Source of the DNA: Isochrysis galbana
Lineage: Eukaryota > Haptophyta > Isochrysidales > Isochrysidaceae
DNA: 64,000 nucleotides
Direction: 5' to 3'
Assembly: GCA_018136815.1 (NCBI GenBank)
Contig: CM030934.1
Location: 1,024,979 to 1,088,978, forward strand
A model generated the notes under the pieces. That model searched no databases and was not told the origin of the DNA. It saw nothing but the letters and a program-made list of their open reading frames with translations. A program made the translations under genes and the position numbers. Positions within the stretch are counted from its first letter, which is position 1; every line of letters starts with the position of its first letter. Shown in pieces: positions 1-9,215 of the stretch.

Positions 1-472
1 TCGAAGTCCTTGTGCCCGCCGATGTCCCAGATGGAGAAGGTCACCTCATGGCCACGAAGGCTCACTGACTTCTCCATGAAATTGACCCCCTGACACGGAA
101 GAGCATGCATGAGCCTGGGGGAACACGCGCAGATTGAGAGAAGACTGTGTGTCGGAGACAGTGCGGCCGACGCTGTTCCCACACGCTCACCTGCGTCTGC
201 AGCTCGGTGTCGTCAAACGTGCACTCCACAAACCGGTTCATGAGGGAGGTCTTCCCGACCTGTAGCCCAGCCCGACGCACACTCGTCATGAACGACACGG
301 CAGAATGATCAGCGCGCACAGCAGCGTGAAAGGCTGTGCTCATGCGCTGAGAGCAGGGCTGCTTCACCTGGCTGTCCCCGAGCAGAGCCACTTTGACGAG
401 GGGCGGTGCAGTGGTGGCTGCACCTGCAGGGCCTGCCTCGGAGTAGGCGCTCGCGCGGCCCGTCTTGCACAT
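1..472 (-). CDS. Spg1/Tem1-type small GTPase, 5' three exons (partial)
   Basis: Ras-superfamily GTPase of the septum-promoting Spg1/Tem1 branch, which in fungi switches on the septation or mitotic-exit network at the spindle pole. Three exons are visible on the minus strand: 472-371 (start ATG, ends VALLGDSQ), 259-191 (VGKTSLMNRFVECTFDD) and 89-1 (GVNFMEKSVSLRGHEVTF, then SIWDIGGHKDF). Both introns are GT-AG (370-260 and 190-90). Joined in phase, they give the P-loop GDSQVGKTS, the branch signature GVNFMEK, and WDIGGHKDF, the DxxG switch II with H in place of the usual Q. The G4 (NKxD) and G5 parts lie beyond the window edge. A Rab would have a different effector loop; the GVNFMEK block favours Spg1. 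The family call rests on motifs, not on an alignment. Confidence 0.85.
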
Positions 473-682
473 CGGTGGACGAGAGGTGGGATGGGGGTGA
501 GGGGGAGAGGCTGGAGGGGGTTTGCTGCGCGAGCTCGAGGGCCGAGCGCGGGGGCTGTCTGGCGAGGAAGCCCGAGGAGTGGAGACAGAGATGAGAGAGG
601 GGGGAGAGGGAAGGCGCCGTTCGCTCGCCCCCCAAAAGGCAAAAGGCGCCGCCCAAAAAGGTACCCCGCTTTTTTACTCCTC

Positions 683-1046
683 AAGGTGGTCCGCGGATAA
701 GAGGGCCCACCCCCCGGTATAAACTTTCTCCTACGGTTCCCGGGACCGTGGCAATGAGCGCTGGGGGCTGGGGGCAGTCAGAGGCCTTTCCACGTACAAC
801 TCTTGCTGGGAGGGGAGGTGGGGCTCAGGGGTCGAATCCTCGTCAGTCCCCTCCCCCCCAGGGATGCTGCCAGCCTCGCCGAAGCCTCCTGGGTCATACC
901 GATTGCCATGCACCATGCAGGGATGCATGCAGGGCCATCGTGAGCCCCAGAGCCAGCCACACCCCAGCGGCGGCCACGCCCGCCACCCGTCACTTTCGTG
1001 TAATTCCGGGGGTGGGCCCTCTCATCTCTCATCCGCGGACCACCTT
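683..1046. repeat. inverted-repeat (MITE-like) element
   Basis: Ends are inverted copies: AAGGTGGTCCGCGGAT at 683 and ATCCGCGGACCACCTT ending at 1046. The match extends into AGAGGGCCCACCC with a short insertion in one arm. The roughly 364-bp interior has no convincing ORF. No target duplication is evident at the outer edges, so mobility is inferred only from the terminal inverted repeats. Confidence 0.5.
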
Positions 1047-1065
1047 AAAGTGTTTTCCTTCTCAA

Positions 1066-1175
1066 AACTAAGTTTACACTATATACTTGGTTCACCCATG
1101 GGCCATGGGGGGGCACGAGCGCACGAGCCCCCCCCCTCTCCACTCCTCCCCTGCCGTGGGGAAAGAACCACCCAA
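1066..1175 (+). repeat. SINE-like family R1, short deleted copy
   Basis: Begins with the R1 head (AACTAAGT, then ATACTTGGTTCACCCATG) followed by the GGGGGGCACGAGC block and CTCTCCACTCCTCCCCTGCC, shared with the copies at 34630, 42733, 50310 and 62773. It stops after about 110 bp, at AAAGAACCACCC. The following AATAATAAAACATCTGAGCG (about 1184-1206) recurs at 16326 but in the opposite sense relative to the head, so two repeats meet here. Confidence 0.55.
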
Positions 1176-1322
1176 AACCCAAAAAATAATAAAACATCTG
1201 AGCGTTAGTCGTTAGTATCGCGGTGGTGCCCATCAGGGAACCACCGCGGCTTGGGCGAGGCAGAGCGCCATCGCCGATCGCATCGCCGACCGTATATCGC
1301 AGGATAAGCCTCATCGACCTCA

Positions 1323-1775
1323 TCACGTCCGCACGTCCTCGACTTCGGTCACGTCTAACGGAGTGTTACCGTCTAGCGTGTATTCATCGGCCAGTGGGTA
1401 TTCCAGCCTTCTGTTGGACTTGTAGCCCTCGCCCCACTTCGCAGGTGGCGCGGGGTCTAGGTGTTGCGGGGGACTTTGGAGTCTTGCCCCCAATATTGGC
1501 GTGCCCAAGTAGGATAGCTCTGCTTCGTACCAGACTCCTTCAAGTTTGGCGTAATATTCGCCTTCTTGCGTTATGCGCATCTCGGGTATTGTCTTTCTTT
1601 CTCCCGTTTGGTCCCGCGTGTTGCTCTCTTGTTTTTCATATCCATTTGTTTTCCGTCTTGCGGGTTTCTCCGTCAGGGTTGAGGCGAACCGTTCGATGGA
1701 CTTCCATGTTTCTAGAAATCTCTCTCTCGAGATATATTCTCCTTTAAATTGTATGTACGTGTCCGAAATATTCAT
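1323..1775 (-). pseudogene. LINE ORF2 fragment (region downstream of RT)
   Basis: A 150-residue frame starting MNISDTYIQFKGEYISRERF. It contains PPAKWGEGYKSNRRLEYPLA and DEYTLDGNTPLDV, close to PPAKWEGGYKGPRFMEYPLA and DEYAIRKGRVALDA encoded at 38160-38270 by the longer LINE copy. It is therefore a truncated piece of the same or a sister LINE, lacking RT and endonuclease. It ends near 1323 next to a GGTGGTGCCCATCAGG / GGGAACCACCGC inverted stretch. Confidence 0.75.
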
Positions 1776-1789
1776 GCCAAAGGCCTGAA

Positions 1790-2468
1790 TACAACAGACC
1801 CCGGAAAGCCCGAAGAAAAAGGAAAGAAGTGGGGGAAGGGAGGAGGTGGAGGGAGGGGATGTAAGGGCGGTGTCATAGCAGTGACAGGGTAACCTAAGAC
1901 TAGTAGGCGAGTAGCCCAGAATCTTCAGATGGTTTTTAAATCATGAGAGTAGTATGGGGTGAACCAAGTATTAAGCCTTAGTTGAGGTCGGATCGCAATT
2001 CGTCAGGCGCTCGTAGGGAGTTGGCTATGAGCCATGCCATTTTATTGTTCATGAGTTTGATACTATTATCATAAATCAATGAAGAACAAAGAGCAAAGAG
2101 AGCAAAAAGAGAAGCAAAAAGAAAGCGAGAAGATCCTTCATAGGAACAAGCACGCGGTGCGGAGGTTGCGAGCGAATGGCGCGCAAAAAAGAGCAGTAGA
2201 CGGGACCAATCGTCCAAGACGCTTCCAGCACTCCAAAAGCTGAGTGGCTGCGATGCGTCGTGGTTGAGAAGGTGACCAAATAGTGCACGCGTACCGCCAG
2301 CACATGCCACCAGGCAGCGGGGCGCTAGTAAACAAAACGAGTCATCATGACGCGCAATTGGCCATAGTGTTGGGCCTAGAATTTGCCACCTCTAATTTTT
2401 TCGCTGTGGCCCTCGGTGATGCTACAAGTCTTCACCGTCGTGCGCCAGGGCGAGCACGCGCGTGCCTG
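1790..2468. other. intergenic stretch with repeat debris
   Basis: No supported gene. The stretch 1800-1975 (AAAGGAAAGAAGTGGGGGAAGGG, then GAATCTTCAGATGG) is a degraded copy of the block seen at 42860-43000 and, inverted, at 28400-28600. A GAACCAAGTATTAAGCCTTAGTTG remnant of the R1 head follows at about 1960. From 2000 to 2468 I see only short accidental open frames. Confidence 0.4.
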
Positions 2469-4233
2469 TTATCGCCACCTACTTTTGTGAGAAAGAGCAG
2501 GATATACATCGCTGCTCCGGCGGTAGCCTGCGAGAATCGAGGGGGGGCAATGATCCAGCCGCTGAAGTCGGCGGCGCCATCTCCTGACAAGGAGGCCGAC
2601 GACGAGCAAGTTGGTGGTGATGAACGCGGCACAGTACATAGCGGCGCCCAGGGACGACGTGAAGAGGGGCATTGGCGTACACGAGGCAGCGACATCAGCG
2701 GGTACGATCCCGAGCGCGTGGCCGGCCACTGGTATGGCCGCGGCCTGTATCTGGAGCGCGGCCGATTCCAGCAGCTGTGACTGTAACGGCGTGCCCCTCG
2801 ATGGCGCCCCGCCCGGCCGCGTGTCTCGCAGCTGTACGCGACAGAGCAAGTGATGGCCGATCACGGATGCTAGCACCAGCATGGAGCTCAGCACCCACCA
2901 CCAGCCTTGCGAGGAGCCGCTAGGCGGGCGCGGACGCTCGGGTAGCGCAGATGTGGGTTTCTCTAGCAGCCGCCACCAGCTGTCAACGCCGTCCGCATCC
3001 GTGAAGGCATCTCCAAACTCAGAGCTCAGCTTCGACATCGCCGAAACGGGCACGACCGCTGATTCTATCGCCACATCGGCGGGCCACATCTCGTACGACT
3101 CAGCGAGCATGATCATGCGCACAAGGGCTGCCAGGCGGAAGATCGCGCTGAGCACGAAGCTGGCCCACAGCACCGCCCATGCGAGTGAAGCCGTCAAACG
3201 TAGGGTTTGCCAGCCTGAGAGATGGCGCAAGGAATCGGCAGCCGCCCTGATCACCCCGATGACGTCTTGTGCTGGGAGAGGTTCCGAAAGCAGAGATCGC
3301 ACCGACGCGCCCTCCGCAAACATACGGGATGTGTCGGCGTCCTCGATGCCGATCAGAGATGAGGGTGAGGACAACGCTAGCTTGGCGCTCGCAGACCAAC
3401 CCGAGACATCGATCTCACTCGAGCTCGTAGAGCGCTTCTTCTCTGTTCGCCGCCTGGGAGGCAGCAGGGGGTGCAGCGCGCCTCGTGCAAACGAAACCAG
3501 CGTCCCTATCAGGCCTACGAGGAGGAGGAACCGGTCGAGTGTGGGCGGAGCTCCCGTGTTGGCACCATCCACGGCAACGTTCAAGAGTAGGGCGCTCGTG
3601 CTGGCAGAACCACCCCAGGTCGCGTTGAAGAAATTCAAGGGGAAAATAGTAGATAGCAGGCTTAGGCTGCCATTGAGGAGTACGGCGAGCAGTGCCAGTA
3701 CGGCGGCGGCCTCGGCAGCCCGCGAGGCGACGCCAGAAGCACCCCAAACGAAGCCGACGCCCACTGCCTCATGGTACAAGTAGGCAAACGGCGTGATGAG
3801 CCACTGGCACACAAAGGCGGCGAGGTCTGCGGCGCGAGGCGGCGCCTCCAAGTAGCCACCAAGTACCAGGAGCAAGAGAGCGGTGCGCGACCACGTCAGC
3901 CCATGAGCGAGAGCGCAAAGAAGTAGCGTCACACTGTCGCGGCCCTGCGGAGCGAGGGGCGGAGGGAACGGCGGGCGCTTGGTGAGTGCGAGGGACCGTA
4001 CGCCTGCGCCGCGCCTCCGCCGCACCGGACCGATGCACGGGGCAGGCATAAAGGAGAGGCTGGCGGAGTTGGACTGCACTCACCTCGTCCGGGTCGGTCT
4101 CTGCAAGCGATCTGCGCGTGTAGACGAGCGCAGAGAGGTGGGTGGCGAGTAGCAGCAGGGCGCCGAGCAGCACGAGGCGCACGGCGGAGTAGTACTCGTC
4201 CTCGCCGTCCGGTGATTCGGCCGTCGCGTCCAT
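2469..4233 (-). CDS. LMBR1-like polytopic membrane protein
   Basis: Exon 1 is 4233-4084 (MDATAESPDGEDEYYSAVRL, then a first TM segment LVLLGALLLLATHLSALVYT). It ends at a GTGAGT donor; exon 2 runs from a pyrimidine-rich CCGCAG acceptor at 3944 to a TAA at 2469. The phase-0 join gives about 541 residues. Many hydrophobic segments follow, including ITPFAYLYHEAVG, which resembles the PFAYFFxExEGF block of LMBR1/LIMR proteins, and a TLDRFLLLVGLIGTLVSF segment in the position of the LMBR1 VGLxGT helix. A long polar loop (about residues 210-260) contains RRRTEKKRSTSSS. LMBR1-family proteins sit in plasma, ER or lysosomal membranes and include lipocalin receptors and the cobalamin exporter. Function here is not predictable. 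Family assignment is moderate; a multi-TM protein is certain. Confidence 0.6.
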
Positions 4234-4444
4234 CGCGGGCCCGCTCCACTTCCGCCCGTCGAGCGAGAGATGAAAGGGAAGGGAGTAGAGTAGAGAGCGG
4301 AGGAGGACGACTGCGGGAGGGCGGCGTGCGAGCGCGCGAGCCCCTCCTCTCTTCATCACCAGCCAACCCCAACAAATACAATCCTGTATCTACCACTCTT
4401 CTTCTCATCCTTGAGTACATGGGAGACACGGCCGATTAGAACTT

Positions 4445-4509
4445 CCGTATGTCGGGGGCTAACATGTGTGGGGCTAATGGGCCATTAGCCATTAGCCCCC
4501 CACATACGG
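4445..4509. repeat. 65-bp near-perfect hairpin
   Basis: CCGTATGTCGGGGGCTAA at 4445 pairs with TTAGCCCCCCACATACGG ending at 4509, with one mismatch over 18 bp. The loop repeats part of the arm (TGTGGGGCTAATGG). It lies upstream of the LMBR1-like gene, whose start is at 4233. Either a tiny foldback element or a transcript-end hairpin. Confidence 0.55.
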
Positions 4510-5007
4510 TAGTTCGTAGTTCACACTTGAGATACAATGACTAGCTAGCCCGGAATGGACGTGTTTGCCTTGCAGTGATCATCTTATCTCTAAAGTAGGA
4601 GTACACGCACACGCATAGTAAAGAACGGGATGGGCGGGCGGTGGGAGAGTGACGGACTGGAGGTTACGGATGGAACAGGAGGAACCGGATGGGGCGGAAG
4701 GTAGGCGGCGGAAGGCACGGCCTTTTGGGCATTGGCGGGTTGGACGGGCTGACCATCTTCCATGGTTGGAAGATGGATGGTGGGCAGTGGCGAGGGCGAG
4801 CGCGAGGACGGAGCGGACATAGCGGACAGCGAGTGTGAGTGAGTGAGTGAGTGGATTTGGTTGGTGTTGTAAGATTGCTTGTTACGACGGAGCGAGAGCG
4901 AGAGCGAGAACGAGGGAGCGAGGAGCGACTGGGGCGAGGGACGAGGGCGACAGAGGCCGACAGGGTACCAATCCGACTAGTCCGACAACAATCCGAGACA
5001 CGCACAC
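4510..5007. other. intergenic, no gene recognised
   Basis: Low-complexity AGCGAGAGCG-type and GAGTGAGTGAGTG runs occur near 4800-4930. Open frames here extend from the gypsy integrase reading frame but no longer match the element after 5007. The sequence departs from the 55.5-kb gypsy copy at GGAGACGAATCGG, marking the truncation of the retroelement. Confidence 0.35.
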
Positions 5008-5900
5008 TGGAGACGAATCGGTGACGGTGAGGTACGGACGGAGATTGGAAATGTGAACTTCATCCTTGACTTGGCGATTTTCGAGATCGCGTAGACGGTA
5101 TCGAGTGGCCGAGATTGCTTCTTCTACTCGGTAGGGACCGGAGTAGAGATATTGAAGTTTGTTGGCGTGGCCAGGGATTCGACGACAAACTCTGTCTCGT
5201 GGTTTGAACGTGACACCGAGTTTAGACTTTTGAGAGGCGGAGCGCATCGATTCACGTTGGGCTTCTTGAGTACTTTCGAGGGCGGAACGCCACGACTCGA
5301 GAAGCTTCTTATTGAGCTCGGTGGCGTAGGTGACACCATCGCATGGAGGTCGAGATGGAAGCAACTCGAGAACAGGAGCAGGGTCAGCAAGTTGAGCTGG
5401 AAGACGAAGCTCCCGACCAAACAAGATAGCCGCGGGTGACTTGGGTACGACGCGACCGGCGGTCGCTCGCATAGACATGAGAAGAAACGGGAGGTGGTCG
5501 ACCCAATGGGCGCCGCCTTCATTGGAGACTCGGGTCATCGTGAGGAGAGTTTGTTGAGCTCTTTCCACTAGCCCTACGCCTTCGTGGCGATAGGCTTCAG
5601 TAGTGCTCAAGTCCGTGCCGGTCGCTTTGAGAATTAGGTCCACTAATCGAGAGCAAAGATTCGAGCCGGCGTCGGTTCGAAGTTGGCGAAGGACTCCATA
5701 GCGAGATACGATGAGACGCATGAAGACGTCTAGACATTTCGCGGACGAGGGGTTACCGTTGCAAGGCTCAGCTTCAATCCAACGAGAAAGAGAATCGACG
5801 AAAACAATCAACTTGTCAAAACCGGAGCGGCCGGCCGGATACGAAATCGTGAGTGGGAGCCATCGAAAGAATATCGCAATAGACGACGTCGAAAGGATAG
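5008..5900 (-). pseudogene. Ty3/gypsy lineage A integrase, 3' pol fragment with frameshift
   Basis: Minus-strand integrase core and C-terminal part: YPFDVVYCDIL (first Asp of DDE), then FDKLIVFVDSLSRWIEA, RQLRTDAGSNLC (second Asp), the TEAYRHEGVGLVERAQQTL block with catalytic Glu, and the GPY/F-like YSGPYRVEEAISATRYRLRD. A frameshift near 5830-5845 (around GGCCGGCCG) separates the first Asp block from FDKLIVFVD. The zinc-binding domain is hidden by the gap at 5901. The C-terminal chromodomain seen in the 55-kb copy is missing, cut at about 5007. Dead copy. Confidence 0.85.
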
Positions 5901-6000
5901 NNNNNNNNNNNNNNNNNNNNNNNNNNNNNNNNNNNNNNNNNNNNNNNNNNNNNNNNNNNNNNNNNNNNNNNNNNNNNNNNNNNNNNNNNNNNNNNNNNNN
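5901..6000. other. 100-N assembly gap
   Basis: Exactly 100 N, the usual placeholder for a gap of unknown size. On the minus strand it falls between an undefined pol region (LYVRDLVVCR) and the integrase core. Protease, RT, RNase H and the integrase zinc finger of an intact element could be hidden here, or two unrelated elements may be joined. Confidence 0.95.
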
Positions 6001-6389
6001 CACGGCAGACCACGAGATCGCGGACATAGAGGCAGTGACGAGGGTAGAGCGGCGGCGGAGTGTCCGCGATAGATTCCACCGGAAGTGAGGTTCCGGCTCC
6101 GGGTGACAGGGTGGTTGGATTGGAGGCTAGCCTGGACGGAGATGATTCATCGACGTGGGGCACTCGCTCGATAGCGGCGGCCACCGTCTGCGGCACGAAT
6201 GGTATCGAGGAGCGTGGGGATGCCTTTGCTGAACTAGAGGGGTTAGGCACGCCATCATAGCCTAGCCCTCGACGGTCCGTCGGATGCCGAGGTTGATCCA
6301 TTTGGCGTGACCATTCCTTCTCCAGGGACTTCTGCAAGTCTGTCTTCGGAAGCTTCGACAACTCGGAAAATCCGGCCGCACTGAGGCCC
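6001..6389 (-). pseudogene. degenerate pol spacer between methyltransferase ORF and gap
   Basis: Minus frame RWATARGLSAAGFSELSK through LYVRDLVVCR runs into the gap. It is Ser/Pro/Thr-rich with no protease (DTGA) or RT (YxDD) motif. The 886-codon ORF upstream ends at 6390 and the reading continues in other frames (PEHRSMQTLETKPSDAAEG at about 6485-6430), as expected after indels in a once longer pol frame. Confidence 0.4.
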
Positions 6390-9215
6390 CTAGCGGTAGC
6401 CCATCGCAATACAGTGCCCGTGGAGTATCCTCTCCTTCGGCGGCGTCGGAGGGCTTGGTCTCGAGGGTCTGCATGCTCCGGTGTTCTGGCATCTCGGGCG
6501 TGTCATCTTCTCCGAGTCGGGCCCGACATCCCAGGTTTCGAGTGGCCTTTCGGCTACGAACGAATTGGTCAGTTCGGCCACTCCCTCGTCGCCAGCCGTG
6601 AAGGAGGCGCTCGGAGATAGTGCATTGATGCCTTGAGAGCCCAGTCGAGACAAGATGGGAGGTTCCGACGGCTCCGCAGCTGCCGCTTGCTCAGCGATTT
6701 CTTGGGCGATGGAAGGCGTGACATCCTGCCACCGATGGACCCCCGAAATTACATCACGGTCGAAGACCTGCCACTTGCTGCGGCGCTTCTTCACCGTGTT
6801 TGGAGGGCCTGGCGTTGTAGAGCGGTCCTCTATGGGCCACTCCCACGGCAGGAAGCGGTCTCCTTCCGCCTCGGCCTCGTCTTGCGATACGTTTGTTTCC
6901 GAGTCCTCCTGATGAAGCAGGCGAGAAGCATCGGCAACGGGGCCTGCGTCCGGGATCACGACAACCGAATCAGACACTGGCGAACCGCTGGGAGGCGTGA
7001 GGTGAGAGCTAGAAGCTGCTTCGCCTCTCCCCTCCATGAAACGAGCCAGAGCCGTCCTCGGCTCAGCCAGTTCGAAACCGGTCGAGCAAAGCGAGGGGCG
7101 TTCTCTCAAGCTGGCAGCTGCTTGGGAAATTGCCCAGTCCACCGTGAAGTTGAGCGAACGCGACGCCTTGGCTTTGCGCGCATAACGGCGCAAGACCGGC
7201 ATCCACTGGGCCGCCATTGCACCGGCAATGCCCACGTAGGTGCGGCTGCGAAGGGCGCCACGGTGGGGCGACGGCGATAGATCCGCCATAGCGGATAGAC
7301 GTCCCTCGACAATCTTCGAAGGCTGCAAGGACGGGAGTGAAGCCGTCAGGTACAGGCCAGTTGCTTTTTGATGGCCCGTGCCGTGCTGCCACGGCTGCAC
7401 AAACTGCCGCGGTCGCAACCCCCCGACTAAGGCAGAGGCTTCCGCGTGCATTCGAGGATTTTCGACGGCAACGAAAGGCGCGTCGGCGCTTGCCATGGCG
7501 AGGAAGACTCTAGCGGCGGATTCGAGAGCCTGGCGTCGTCCCGGCTCCCGATCGAGCCACTGGCAACTCACCGCCGACAAATACGTGCACGGCGGATGCG
7601 CAACCACGAGGTCCCAACCGAGGTTTTGAATGTGAAGAGCATCTCCGCAGAAGTGGGGAATGTAGTCGATCTCCGACGGTCGTAGATCGCACGTCGCGAC
7701 GTGCGCTCCGGCGAGTAGGAACATCGAAGACACGACCCCGCTAGCTTCACCGACGACTAGAACGCGGGGTGGAGGAATCCCCTCGGCCGCGTCGAGCGTC
7801 ACGGCGTCGTGGATCGCCGCTAACTCAGCGCAAAGCTCGTCAAAATGCGTCGGCAGTACGGCAGAGGGTGATGAATGAGTGCTCGCGTGCGGCCGCCGCA
7901 CGGCTGGAGCAGCTTCGGCGAGATGGCGGGGCAAGATGACGGAGGAACCGCTAGCCCGGGCACGGGAGGCGGCTAACATTTGGAGCTCGCGCGTAGGGGC
8001 GCGGGCAGTTGCAGTAGACTTGGCGGCCGAGGAACAACCAACCACGGCGATCCGGTGGATGGCCTCGGCAACGGAATTCAGGGGAAGGAGGTCGTCGCCC
8101 TCGAGTTTCGGTGGGCTAGACCTGAAGGGGGTTGGCTCCGGCGGGCGATCCCTGGAACGGGGATCCTCCGGAGAGCCGAGAGAAAGAGGAGACGCCGGCG
8201 TCCGTATGGTGCGCGACGAGGGATCGTAGTCGACGGCCCCTGCGTCTCCCGAGTCTGCGGTGGCCACGGCGTGAGCGCGGAAAGCCGCAGCTCCCTTGGA
8301 ACCTTCATCTTCATTGACTCCGGAAGCCGACCCTTCCGGGTCGGGAACCAGATCAGAAACGAGAACGGGTGCAACTTCGAGACGAGAGAATGAACACGAC
8401 GACGGAGAAATATAACGAACCGGGGAGAGAGGTGAAGAGGAGACACTAGTCTCCGCCTCAACAGCACGAGAACCTACGGTAGACAACGACGATTCGTCCG
8501 CAGAGCGGCTCCGGCTATGGCCCTTGGGAGAGAGGTCTCCAGTGGGGTCCCGCCGGGAAAGAGCAGAAACAGGTAAAGCAGCAACAACGTTTTCGGACGC
8601 GGCAGCGGCCACGTCGGACCTATCCATAGAACCTAGAGCAGAAGATGATACCGAGTCGACAGCCCTCGAGGGCTTCACAACTGATTGTTTACGAAACGAA
8701 GAGACCGAAGACGCGTCGAATCCACCTAGCCCACCCCCTTGGGCAGGGCCGTCGGGGGGTGAATCCAGGGATGAAGATGCGTCGAAAGACCTAGGCGAAT
8801 TTGAAGAAACCGAAGACAGCATAGTATCCGTAGAAATAGATTCCAAGAGGGGCAGCGAGCGAGAATCGGCCCCTAACATCCTAATAGCGTGCGGAGTAAT
8901 AGAAGAACTTGTAGACGTACACGAATTTCGGAGAGTCGGGTCGCGACTATCTCCGGGGCAAACCTGTTTCCAGGAGCCCGGGTCAAGTGTCGACTCCGGC
9001 TTCCGAGATAGCCGTTCGGCGGGGGCTTCAGCCGGCGAGGCGGCTCCCACCGTCGAGGACTGAATAGAGCTAGAGACAGGGGGAGAATCGCCGCGTCGAC
9101 AGCTCTTCTCCCCAAGCGGCGTAGGGATCGGATCGGGATGGTGGTGGTGGCGTTCAGGCCCACCGCCCGCGATGTTCTCCGCCAGGGTTTGAAGGACGGG
9201 GACCCCGCCGGACCC
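6390..9215 (-). CDS. gypsy-B pol N-terminal part with phage-like DNA cytosine methyltransferase domain
   Basis: The first ATG is at 9050, giving 886 residues, but the frame is already open from the codon after the Gag TAG (9216-9218); I find no stop between 9215 and 9050. Residues 1-400 from that ATG are Ser/Pro-rich and disordered. Residues about 428-620 (7769-7191) form a compact domain: RVLVVGEASGVVSSMF (SAM-binding motif I), CDLRPSEIDYIPHFCGDAL, WDLVVAHPPCTYLSAV (motif IV, catalytic-type Cys488), FVAVENPRMH (motif VI-like ENP), FVQPWQHGTGHQKAT, KIVEGR, and RSRTYVGIAGAMAAQW. Order and spacing match the small phage and prophage proteins annotated as Dcm-like or SAM-dependent DNA methyltransferases, so C5-cytosine methylation is the likely chemistry. 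A KKRRSKWQVF basic patch follows near residue 754. No RT, RNase H or protease is seen. The position directly after gag, in the same frame, suggests the enzyme is made as a Gag-Pol readthrough product. Confidence 0.75.
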   Translation of the reverse strand, partial: GSGGVPVLQTLAENIAGGGPERHHHHPDPIPTPLGEKSCRRGDSPPVSSSIQSSTVGAASPAEAPAERLSRKPESTLDPGSWKQVCPGDSRDPTLRNSCTSTSSSITPHAIRMLGADSRSLPLLESISTDTMLSSVSSNSPRSFDASSSLDSPPDGPAQGGGLGGFDASSVSSFRKQSVVKPSRAVDSVSSSALGSMDRSDVAAAASENVVAALPVSALSRRDPTGDLSPKGHSRSRSADESSLSTVGSRAVEAETSVSSSPLSPVRYISPSSCSFSRLEVAPVLVSDLVPDPEGSASGVNEDEGSKGAAAFRAHAVATADSGDAGAVDYDPSSRTIRTPASPLSLGSPEDPRSRDRPPEPTPFRSSPPKLEGDDLLPLNSVAEAIHRIAVVGCSSAAKSTATARAPTRELQMLAASRARASGSSVILPRHLAEAAPAVRRPHASTHSSPSAVLPTHFDELCAELAAIHDAVTLDAAEGIPPPRVLVVGEASGVVSSMFLLAGAHVATCDLRPSEIDYIPHFCGDALHIQNLGWDLVVAHPPCTYLSAVSCQWLDREPGRRQALESAARVFLAMASADAPFVAVENPRMHAEASALVGGLRPRQFVQPWQHGTGHQKATGLYLTASLPSLQPSKIVEGRLSAMADLSPSPHRGALRSRTYVGIAGAMAAQWMPVLRRYARKAKASRSLNFTVDWAISQAAASLRERPSLCSTGFELAEPRTALARFMEGRGEAASSSHLTPPSGSPVSDSVVVIPDAGPVADASRLLHQEDSETNVSQDEAEAEGDRFLPWEWPIEDRSTTPGPPNTVKKRRSKWQVFDRDVISGVHRWQDVTPSIAQEIAEQAAAAEPSEPPILSRLGSQGINALSPSASFTAGDEGVAELTNSFVAERPLETWDVGPDSEKMTRPRCQNTGACRPSRPSPPTPPKERILHGHCIAMGYR

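Noticed and set aside
826-842. GGGTCGAATCCTCG, tRNA T-arm-like; also GGAGTTCGAACTCC at 61052
   Set aside because: No matching acceptor stem, D-arm or anticodon loop around either motif; the second lies inside the hAT element.
2881-3783. 300-residue plus-strand frame
   Set aside because: Opposite strand of the LMBR1-like exon; the minus strand has the membrane-protein pattern and clean splice sites.
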